Assembly (NCBI GenBank): GCA_029219125.1
Contig: JAQXSU010000052.1
Location: 1 to 33,276, forward strand
Length of the DNA: 33,276 bases
Source: Bacillota bacterium
GTDB taxonomy: Bacteria > Bacillota > Clostridia > Peptostreptococcales > Anaerovoracaceae
Direction: 5' to 3'
Under the pieces are notes generated by a model. The model did no database searches. It was not told where the DNA came from and worked only from the letters and a program-made list of their open reading frames with translations. Shown here in pieces: positions 27,006 through 33,276 of this stretch; the first letter of the stretch is position 1; each line of letters starts with the position of its first letter. The translations under genes and the position numbers were made by a program.

Positions 27006-28582
27006 AAAAACCACAGAGGAAGCACCAGGACCTGATTGTGGATCTGGGTGCAGGACTGATCAATGTAGCGGATGAGATCCTCGATGAAGTCGGCGAAATT
27101 GCCAGGGACGGCGGAGAACTGATCATCGATGTGGCAGCGGGTGCGGTGAAACTGTTTGATAAAACAGCCGATATCATCGACTGGATTGCAGGTAAGACTT
27201 TCATTCTTGCTGCCAGAAAGGTACACGACGGAAGAATGAAGCTTCACTCCTATCGTCGTGAACTGATCAAGCTGTTCATGGTAGCTCTGATAGGAGGAAC
27301 TGCCATCATCGCTCTGATTTCACTGGTAACCGATTACGAATACGCATATAACGGAAGAACGCTGGGTCTGGTAAGAGACCAGCAGGATGTATTGGAAATT
27401 CTGGACCTGGTCAGCGAGGAACTGACACAGGAATACGGTTCCAGCATCACCATTGATCCGGAAACAGATATTACTTTTACACCGGTTTTTTCCTATGGAC
27501 AGGAAATTGACGATGCGGACACCGTGCTGAAGCGTTTCACATACATGGGTGATATTCAGGCGCAGGCATATGCCATCTATGCGGATGGCGAGCTTCTGGC
27601 CGTAGTGGAAAGTGAAAAGACAGCAGAGGAAGTCCTGGACAAAGTACTGGACAACTACCTGAAGAATGACAATAACGTTGAGTATGAATACGTGGGTTTC
27701 GCAGAGGAAATTGAAATTGAACCGTACAACACCTCTCTGGCCAACGTAACAAGTAAAAACGCAGCCTATAATAAGATCAAGAGCGGCGGACAGCAGGAGG
27801 TCACTTATGAGGTGGTGGCCGGGGATACGCTGTCCGGCATCTGCGAAAAACTGGACGTGAGTCTGAAAGAACTGCAGTCCATGAATGAGGGGCTGGGTGA
27901 AAACGATACCCTTCACGTGGGAGATAAGTTTGTCATATCACAGGAAGTTCCGCTGCTGACCGTAGAAACCGTGGAGGTATCCACCTATGCGGAGACAATT
28001 AAATACGAAACAGAATACAAAGAATCCAGCAATTATTATGAAGGTGAGGAGGTAGTGACCCGTGCAGGCAAAAACGGGAAAGCCAGAATCACTGCCAGAA
28101 TCACACGGCATAACGGAAAGCTCGTGGAGAAAGATGTCCTGAAGGAAAAAGTCATTACAGAACCGGTAAGCAAGATTGTAGTCAAGGGTACGAAGAAGGT
28201 TCCGCCGAAAAAAGGAACCGGAACATTTATCCGCCCGGTTAATGTGGCAGTATACTCCGGATATGGTTATCGCTGGGGCCGCATGCATTACGGTATCGAC
28301 CTGTCCTGCAGCATCGGGACGCCGATCCATGCAGCCGATGGCGGTACAGTCACCTATGCAGGCTGGTATTACAGCTACGGCTATACCGTGATCATCGACC
28401 ACGGCGGTGGATTCACCACCCTGTATGCGCACTGCAGCCAGCTCAATGTGGGAGCAGGCCAGAAAGTATTCCAGGGTGAAACCATTGCACTGGTAGGAAA
28501 CACCGGCAGAAGCACAGGACCGCACTGTCATTTTGAAATCATGAAGAACGGCGTCCATGTGAACCCGTCCAACTACGTATAG
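26987..28582 (+). CDS. membrane-anchored M23 peptidase with LysM and G5 domains
   Basis: Predicted cell-wall endopeptidase of 531 residues. Residues 1-95 are cytoplasmic, with a basic start and long amphipathic helices; a single transmembrane segment spans about 96-114. Outside the membrane come an uncharacterised region (about 120-265), a LysM (about 271-318, VVAGDTLSGICEKLDVSLKEL), a G5 domain (about 330-403), and a C-terminal M23/LytM domain. Zinc and catalytic residues are present: His434 and Asp438 in HYGID and His513/His515 in HCHFE. ATG 26987 has AGAGG 7 bases upstream and overlaps the dnaD-like gene by 19 bases. The intact site suggests an active enzyme; a sporulation or division role is possible. 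Confidence 0.88.
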   Translation: MAKIKLKKPQRKHQDLIVDLGAGLINVADEILDEVGEIARDGGELIIDVAAGAVKLFDKTADIIDWIAGKTFILAARKVHDGRMKLHSYRRELIKLFMVALIGGTAIIALISLVTDYEYAYNGRTLGLVRDQQDVLEILDLVSEELTQEYGSSITIDPETDITFTPVFSYGQEIDDADTVLKRFTYMGDIQAQAYAIYADGELLAVVESEKTAEEVLDKVLDNYLKNDNNVEYEYVGFAEEIEIEPYNTSLANVTSKNAAYNKIKSGGQQEVTYEVVAGDTLSGICEKLDVSLKELQSMNEGLGENDTLHVGDKFVISQEVPLLTVETVEVSTYAETIKYETEYKESSNYYEGEEVVTRAGKNGKARITARITRHNGKLVEKDVLKEKVITEPVSKIVVKGTKKVPPKKGTGTFIRPVNVAVYSGYGYRWGRMHYGIDLSCSIGTPIHAADGGTVTYAGWYYSYGYTVIIDHGGGFTTLYAHCSQLNVGAGQKVFQGETIALVGNTGRSTGPHCHFEIMKNGVHVNPSNYV

Positions 28583-28590
28583 TACCTGAT

Positions 28591-28619
28591 GCAGGTCAGT
28601 TCTGAACTGGCCTGCTTTT
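28591..28619 (+). terminator. hairpin terminator after the M23 peptidase gene
   Basis: An 11-bp stem (28591-28601 with 28605-28615; one T-G wobble pair) closes a 3-base loop and is followed by TTTT. The T-run is short, so termination may be partial. It separates the gdpP-to-M23 operon from the yabP operon; the rest of the 28583-28689 gap shows no gene. Confidence 0.65.
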
Positions 28620-28689
28620 CCATATACTCATACCAGAGCTTCTGCATGTTTTCACACAGGAAGCAGAGGAGCAGAACAGGAGGACGTAT

Positions 28690-28953
28690 ATGGATAATCA
28701 TCACATCACCATCGATAACAGGCAGCGGATGACCATTACAATGGTGTCAGACGTGGACGCCTTCGACGAAGAGACTCTATGGGCAAACCTGAAGGAAGGC
28801 GGTCTGGAAATCACCGGCCAGAAACTGAATATTGAAAAACTTGACCTGGAACAGGGACTGCTGGTGATTACCGGCGAGATCTGTTCCCTCTGTTACACCG
28901 ATCGAAAAATAAAAGAGAAGAAGAAGCTGTTCGGAAGGTCTGCCCAGAAATGA
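28690..28953 (+). CDS. yabP: sporulation protein YabP
   Basis: An 87-residue protein of the YabP/YqfC family, required in Bacillus for normal sporulation. Recognisable segments are HHITIDNRQRMTITMVSDVDAFDEETLW, LEITGQKLNIEKLDLEQG, and LVITGEICSLCYTDRK. The opening and the VDAFDEE and L.I.G.L...L.L..G phrases are typical of the family. Its stop overlaps yabQ as ATGA (28950-28953). An AGGAGG site is upstream. In relatives it is transcribed by sigma-E; I could not identify a convincing sigma-E promoter here. Confidence 0.92.
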   Translation: MDNHHITIDNRQRMTITMVSDVDAFDEETLWANLKEGGLEITGQKLNIEKLDLEQGLLVITGEICSLCYTDRKIKEKKKLFGRSAQK

Positions 28954-29417
28954 CGCAGCTGATTCGGGAGCAGCTGGGCGCCATAGGGCTCATGGCCTGC
29001 GGAGGCATGGCTGCGGGTCTGATATACGAATGCATTTCCGTAATTGCAGATATTCTTCGCAAAACAGACTCTCCCGACATTTCGGAAAAGAGCCGGGTGC
29101 GGGGTCTTCTCGCCGGGGTGGTTGAGGCGGCAGGATTGCTGCTGATCGGCTGGTGCAGCAGTGTATTTCTATATTACAGCAGCGGAGGGAAACTGACGAT
29201 ACAGGGTATTTTGAGTTTTTTTGCAGGACTCTGGATCTGGAAAAAACAAGTGTATACAAAAGAGGGGGAGAAAGAACATGGCAAAGAAAGGAAGCCGGCT
29301 GCGGGAATTCGAGAAGAATCATCGGGTGCTGGATATCACCAGCGCACAGAAAGAGAGGCAGAAGAAAAAAAGCAGCCGAAAGCCGCAGGAAGAAAAAAAA
29401 GAAGATATCGCAAATAA
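28950..29417 (+). CDS. yabQ: spore cortex biosynthesis protein YabQ
   Basis: An integral membrane protein needed for spore cortex formation in Bacillus. Hydrophobic segments lie at about residues 7-35, 52-77 and 83-98. The call rests mainly on these and on position directly after yabP and before divIC. The reading frame runs to 155 residues, but from about residue 105 the translation becomes charged and low in complexity (EGEKEHGKERKPAAGIREESSG onwards). That tail overlaps the start of divIC in another frame by 140 bases. The real functional part may therefore end near residue 105, with the tail forced by divIC coding. Start overlaps the yabP stop. Confidence 0.8.
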   Translation: MTQLIREQLGAIGLMACGGMAAGLIYECISVIADILRKTDSPDISEKSRVRGLLAGVVEAAGLLLIGWCSSVFLYYSSGGKLTIQGILSFFAGLWIWKKQVYTKEGEKEHGKERKPAAGIREESSGAGYHQRTEREAEEKKQPKAAGRKKRRYRK

Positions 29418-29727
29418 AAAAAAGCGCCGGGTAAGCTGGGTCAGAGTCATCGGTCTGGCAGTCTGCGCTGTCTTTCTGCTGGTTGTAGGGATCTCCGTGA
29501 AGAATATTTATGATCTGAAAGAACGGGAAGCGGATTTGCAGAAAGAAAATCAGAAGCTGGAACAGATCAAGGAAGAACTGACTGTGGAACTGGAAAATGT
29601 AAATACGGATGAATACATCGAAGAAAAGGCCAGGCGCGAGCTGAAGCTGATCCGGCCCAATGAGCTGGTTTTTTATTTCCCGGATGATTTCCGGCTTCAA
29701 CAGGATGAAGAAGAGAGCGAAGAATAA
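29278..29727 (+). CDS. divIC: septum formation initiator family protein (DivIC/FtsB-like)
   Basis: A bitopic division protein of 149 residues that in relatives bridges FtsL and DivIB at the septum. A charged cytoplasmic N-terminus (1-52) is followed by one transmembrane helix (about 53-73, VIGLAVCAVFLLVVGISV). Next is a short coiled coil (about 78-108) and the family tail VNTDEYIEEKARRELKLIRPNELVFYF. I choose ATG 29278, with AGAGGGGGAG just upstream; an in-frame TTG at 29221 would add 19 residues without a site. Its start lies inside the yabQ frame by 140 bases. The acidic C-terminus ends QQDEEESEE. It is followed after 2 bases by rnmV. Confidence 0.9.
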   Translation: MAKKGSRLREFEKNHRVLDITSAQKERQKKKSSRKPQEEKKEDIANKKKRRVSWVRVIGLAVCAVFLLVVGISVKNIYDLKEREADLQKENQKLEQIKEELTVELENVNTDEYIEEKARRELKLIRPNELVFYFPDDFRLQQDEEESEE

Positions 29728-29729
29728 GT

Positions 29730-30284
29730 ATGGAAAAACTGAAAGTACAGGAGGTCATCGTCGTAGAAGGCAGGGACGACACCAATGCAGTACTGCGTGC
29801 AATTGACGGGATGACCATTGAGACCCATGGCTTCGGTATCCGGAAGGAAACCTGGGAGCTTCTGGAAAAAGCATATAGGGAGAAAGGACTGATTATATTC
29901 ACCGATCCGGATCACAGCGGGGAAGAAATACGGCGAAAGCTGACAGAGCGGTTTCCGGGCAGCCGGCAGGCCTTCCTCGCCAGAAAGGCTGCAGAAAAAA
30001 AAGGGGACATCGGTATCGAAAATGCTGCCCCGGAAGACATTGCTGCAGCCATTTCCATGGCACATTATACAGACCGGCAGGAACGTGATGAATTTACAGA
30101 AGAAGATCTGTATGCAGCAGGTCTCCTTGGCCGCAGCGATTCCAGAGAGCGGCGGCAGTCCCTGGGCGCAGCCCTGGGCATCGGCTACGGAAACGGCAGG
30201 ACGTTCCTGAAAAAGCTGAACCAGTTTCACATCAGCCGGGAGGATTTTGAGAACAAACGAAAAGAGACAGAGGCAGGGAAATAG
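29730..30284 (+). CDS. rnmV: ribonuclease M5
   Basis: TOPRIM nuclease that matures 5S rRNA by cutting its precursor. At 184 residues it is family-sized. TOPRIM motifs are IVVEGRDDT (Glu13) and IFTDPDHSGEEIR (Asp59, Asp61). Further family segments are FGIRKETWELLEKAY and the C-terminal GLLGRSDSRERRQSLGAALGIGYGNGRTFLKKLN. No strong Shine-Dalgarno site precedes the ATG, which lies 2 bases after the divIC stop, so coupled translation is likely. It precedes rsmA, the common rnmV-rsmA pair. Confidence 0.95.
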   Translation: MEKLKVQEVIVVEGRDDTNAVLRAIDGMTIETHGFGIRKETWELLEKAYREKGLIIFTDPDHSGEEIRRKLTERFPGSRQAFLARKAAEKKGDIGIENAAPEDIAAAISMAHYTDRQERDEFTEEDLYAAGLLGRSDSRERRQSLGAALGIGYGNGRTFLKKLNQFHISREDFENKRKETEAGK

Positions 30285-30285
30285 A

Positions 30286-31152
30286 ATGAAATTATACGCA
30301 CCATCTACAGTGAACGACATCAGAAAGCGTTACGGCTTTCATACGACCAAAAGCCTGGGGCAGAATTTCCTGACCGATAAGGCCATCATCGATCAGATCA
30401 TTGAGGGGGCAGATATCGGTCCGGAGGATCTGGTGATTGAAATCGGACCGGGTCTGGGGGTCATTACATGGGAAGCAGCACAGAAGGCGAAAAAAGTAAT
30501 CGCAGTGGAGATCGATAAGAAGCTGCTGCCGATTCTGGAAGAAACGCTGGCGGATTGCCCAAATGTGGAGATTCTCAATCAGGATATTCTGAAAACAGAC
30601 GTGAACAAACTGATTGCGGATGAAAGAAAGAAGGGAATCGGGCAGGTGAAAATTCTGGGGAATCTGCCGTATTATATCACGACACCGATCATCATGAAAC
30701 TGCTGGAGGATGGGGTAGAAGCCGAAAGCATTACAGTAATGATGCAGAAAGAGGTCGCCGACCGGATCCAGTCTTTGCCGGGGAAAAAGACATATGGAGC
30801 CATTTCTGCTGCAGTGCAGTACTACTGCCAGCCGGAAATCGTGGCGAAAGTGCCGAGGGATGTGTTTATTCCGCAGCCTAATGTGGATTCAGCGGTGCTG
30901 AAGCTGACAGTCAGGAAAGAAAAGCCGGTGGACGTCACCGATCATGATCTGTTCATGGCATGCATCAAGGCAGGATTCGGACAGAGAAGAAAAACGCTGG
31001 CAAATTCTCTGACGGGGATTGACGGTGTGGGGAAAGAACTGGCTGCAGAAGTTCTCGCAGCCTGCGGCATTGACAGCAGCAGGCGCGCTGAAACGCTGGA
31101 TTTAAATGAGTTTGCGGCATTGTCCAATGAACTGAAAAAAAGAATGGGATGA
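30286..31152 (+). CDS. rsmA: 16S rRNA (A1518/A1519-N6)-dimethyltransferase KsgA/RsmA
   Basis: SAM-dependent enzyme that dimethylates two adjacent adenines in helix 45 of 16S rRNA. The family marks are HTTKSLGQNFLTDKAII, the SAM loop VIEIGPGLGVIT, the acidic EIDKKL, and the catalytic NLPYYITTPI. The C-terminal AGFGQRRKTLANSL segment binds RNA. With ATG 30286 it has 288 residues, starting MKLYAPSTVNDIRKRYGF. An in-frame ATG at 30247 inside rnmV would add 13 non-family residues and is rejected. It begins 1 base after the rnmV stop. Confidence 0.97.
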   Translation: MKLYAPSTVNDIRKRYGFHTTKSLGQNFLTDKAIIDQIIEGADIGPEDLVIEIGPGLGVITWEAAQKAKKVIAVEIDKKLLPILEETLADCPNVEILNQDILKTDVNKLIADERKKGIGQVKILGNLPYYITTPIIMKLLEDGVEAESITVMMQKEVADRIQSLPGKKTYGAISAAVQYYCQPEIVAKVPRDVFIPQPNVDSAVLKLTVRKEKPVDVTDHDLFMACIKAGFGQRRKTLANSLTGIDGVGKELAAEVLAACGIDSSRRAETLDLNEFAALSNELKKRMG

Positions 31153-31191
31153 GATTAGAGCGTACAAAAGCAAAAAAACAGGGGGAAAAGT

Positions 31192-33249
31192 ATGGAAAAA
31201 TTCGACAAGTTTGAGAAGCTGGACCGGCAGATTGAGCAGACCATCCATGAGGTGGGATCCATGAACCGTCATGCTTTTTTCGAGAAATTTATACACAACA
31301 GCTTTGCCTTCGCGGTGGTATGGGCATTGTTTCTGAATCTGGTCATTGAAACACTGGGCAGGTATCCAACTACTTCCATATGGGGCGGAATACAGTTTAT
31401 GGCGGGACATCCGATGGTTTTCTGCTATAACGCACTGCTGATTTTCAGCACACTGCTGGTAGCGTCTGTTTTTCGGCGGCGGACATTTGTCTTTACGATT
31501 ATCACGATTTTCTGGCTGGCCATCGGAATCACCAATGGTGTGATCCTGACACAGCGCATGACACCGTTTACCGTGAAGGACCTGAGTAATCTGGAGGATG
31601 GGGCAACCATTGTTACCACATATCTGTCCAGGACAGAGATCATTCTGATCGGAGCTGGTATCCTGCTGGCGCTGGCAGGACTGGTACTGCTGTTTCTCAA
31701 AGGTCCGAAAAAGAAAGGGCTGGTTAAGTGGAAGCGGAATCTGGTCGTGGTAATTCTGATGATTGCCATGTGCTTCGGTGCTACTTCGTTCATGGTGAAA
31801 ATCGGAAAGGTGGAAACCTTCTTCGGAAACCTTGCATATGCATACCGGGATTACGGTGTGGTATACTGCTTCATCAACACCTGGCTCAATACAGGGATCA
31901 GTAAACCGTCCGGCTATAATGAGAAAAATATCAAAGGGATATTCAATGATGATGAACTGGGAGAAGACGGCGTCATGCTTCTGGAGAACAAGGATGTGGA
32001 TGAAGAATATCCGAACATTCTGTTCCTGCAGCTGGAGTCTTTCATCGACCCGTCCACGGTAGAATATCTAAAACTGTCCGGTGATACCTGCCCGAACTTC
32101 CGGGCTTTGGCAGAACAGTATTCCAGCGGAGAACTGACTGTACCGGCCTGCGGTGCTGGAACAGCCAATGTGGAATTCGAGGTGCTGACCGGACTGTCGG
32201 TGAAATTTTTCGGACCGGGAGAATACCCGTATAAGGCGGTACTGAAGGACAAGCCTGCCGAAAGCCTGGCCTTCGATCTGAAGAGTCTGGGCTACAGCAC
32301 CCATGCCATTCACAACCACCGTGCAGTGTTCTACAACCGGAACACGGTGTTTGCCAATATCGGGTTCGATACCTTTACCAGTATTGAATATATGAACAAC
32401 GTGGTGAAGACACCGAAGAACTGGGCCAAGGACCGGGTGCTGACAGAATGCATCACGGACGCCCTCAAGTCCACGAAAAGCCGGGATATGATCTATACGA
32501 TTTCTGTCCAGGGACACGGCAAGTATCCGACGGAGCAGGTCCTTCAGAACCCGGCGATTGAAGTGCTGGAGGCGCCGACGGAGGAACTGAAGTGGAAATG
32601 GGAATACTATGTAAACCAGGTCTATGAAATGGATCAGTTTATCAAAGAACTGACGGATACTCTGGCAGAGTATGATGAACCGGTGATCCTGGTCATGTAT
32701 GGAGACCACATTCCGGCCATCGAAGTGGAAGAACAGGATCTGAAAAATCACAACCTTTATGGCACGGAATATATTATCTGGTCCAACTACGATCTGCCGA
32801 AGGATGACGAGGATTTGCATGCGTACCAGCTGGCGGCCCATGTGATGGATCGGATCGGTATGGAAGTGGGTACCACTTTCACCTATCAGCTGAACCACAG
32901 AAACAGCGAAACCTATCTGCAGGATCTGAAAGCGCTGGGATATGATATGCTGTACGGGAAGAATTATATTTACGGCGGAACCAGCCCGTTTGAGGCATCG
33001 GATCTGAAGATGGGTGTCAACACCATAAAGATTACTGATGTGGTAAAAATCGGTGAAAAATACTATATCAAGGGCGAAAACTTTAACCAGTACAGCAAGG
33101 TGACGCTGGACGGAAAGGAACTCTCCACCATTTATCTTGGGAAAAACGTGCTTGGACTTCTGGAAGATGTGGATCCGGAGGATGCACCGAATATGAAGGT
33201 AAGCCAGATAGAAACCAAGAGCAATGAAATATTAAGTACAACGGAATAG
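31192..33249 (+). CDS. LTA synthase (LtaS)-family membrane sulfatase-fold enzyme
   Basis: Polyglycerol-phosphate transferase-type protein of 685 residues. Five transmembrane segments (about 36-55, 72-92, 98-118, 148-168 and 183-202) are followed by an extracellular sulfatase-fold domain. Key residues by analogy to LtaS: Glu282 in LESF, the nucleophile Thr324 in CGAGTANVEFE, His442 in VQGHGKYP, and Asp505-His506 in YGDHIP. All are present, so the enzyme should be active. A C-terminal region (about 605-670) looks like an IPT/TIG-type beta-sandwich (YYIKGENFNQYSKVTLDGKEL). It may make lipoteichoic acid or a related polymer, or modify envelope lipids; the substrate cannot be read from sequence. 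AGGGGG precedes the ATG. Confidence 0.88.
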   Translation: MEKFDKFEKLDRQIEQTIHEVGSMNRHAFFEKFIHNSFAFAVVWALFLNLVIETLGRYPTTSIWGGIQFMAGHPMVFCYNALLIFSTLLVASVFRRRTFVFTIITIFWLAIGITNGVILTQRMTPFTVKDLSNLEDGATIVTTYLSRTEIILIGAGILLALAGLVLLFLKGPKKKGLVKWKRNLVVVILMIAMCFGATSFMVKIGKVETFFGNLAYAYRDYGVVYCFINTWLNTGISKPSGYNEKNIKGIFNDDELGEDGVMLLENKDVDEEYPNILFLQLESFIDPSTVEYLKLSGDTCPNFRALAEQYSSGELTVPACGAGTANVEFEVLTGLSVKFFGPGEYPYKAVLKDKPAESLAFDLKSLGYSTHAIHNHRAVFYNRNTVFANIGFDTFTSIEYMNNVVKTPKNWAKDRVLTECITDALKSTKSRDMIYTISVQGHGKYPTEQVLQNPAIEVLEAPTEELKWKWEYYVNQVYEMDQFIKELTDTLAEYDEPVILVMYGDHIPAIEVEEQDLKNHNLYGTEYIIWSNYDLPKDDEDLHAYQLAAHVMDRIGMEVGTTFTYQLNHRNSETYLQDLKALGYDMLYGKNYIYGGTSPFEASDLKMGVNTIKITDVVKIGEKYYIKGENFNQYSKVTLDGKELSTIYLGKNVLGLLEDVDPEDAPNMKVSQIETKSNEILSTTE

Positions 33250-33276
33250 GCGCTGTACGAAATAAAAAACAGGAAA

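Noticed and set aside
27005-27400. Remnant of the helicase-loader AAA+ domain after the dnaD-like gene
   Set aside because: The following DNA is the intact start of the M23 peptidase gene; no Walker motifs are seen in any frame.
28616-28689. Sigma-E promoter for yabP
   Set aside because: CATATACT at 28621-28628 resembles a sigma-E -10, but no matching -35 lies at the right distance and the region is inside the preceding terminator.

Overview
The window is the replication-origin region of a Bacillota (Firmicutes) chromosome, almost certainly from the class Clostridia. The evidence is the gene order around dnaA, the noc/parA/parB cluster, a YabP/YabQ sporulation pair next to divIC, a DnaD-type primosome gene and an LtaS-like sulfatase. 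Base composition is moderate by eye. The sporulation genes suggest a spore-former or a recent descendant of one. A placement near the Family XIII/Anaerovoracaceae or Lachnospira-like lineages is a guess.

Layout: every gene left of about 11.1 kb is on the minus strand and every gene right of 11.4 kb is on the plus strand, so all genes run away from the origin. Left arm, in transcription order: dnaA, dnaN, recF and punA, ending at a terminator; then gyrB, gyrA, an RsbW-like anti-sigma factor, a SigB-type sigma factor and trpS, which is cut by the left edge. Right arm: rpmH-rnpA-yidD-yidC-khpB (jag); mnmE-mnmG-rsmG; noc; parA-parB-DUF1294; an SprT-like metalloprotease; a GdpP-like c-di-AMP phosphodiesterase with rplI, dnaB, a DUF1858 gene, a dnaD-like gene and an M23 peptidase; then yabP-yabQ-divIC-rnmV-rsmA and an LTA-synthase-like sulfatase.

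The origin looks bipartite. One DnaA-box cluster lies upstream of dnaA (11174-11386). The probable unwinding site lies between dnaA and dnaN, with DnaA boxes, a run of six TAG/TAA triplets matching the DnaA-trio pattern, and an AT-rich tract (9580-9702). A perfect 16-bp parS is embedded in the 3' end and terminator of noc. Intrinsic terminators and several promoters can be placed with fair confidence.

The genes are mostly conserved housekeeping genes for replication initiation, chromosome segregation, tRNA modification, membrane insertion and cell-envelope work. No mobile element, CRISPR array, tRNA or rRNA was seen. The most unusual item is the dnaD-like gene: its C-terminal third looks like the N-terminal zinc-binding, helicase-contacting part of the DnaC/DnaI helicase loader, cut off just before the AAA+ ATPase. 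Other oddities are a GdpP without membrane helices, a long yabQ/divIC overlap, an rsbW-sigB pair in the gyrase operon with no rsbV, and parS doubling as the noc terminator.
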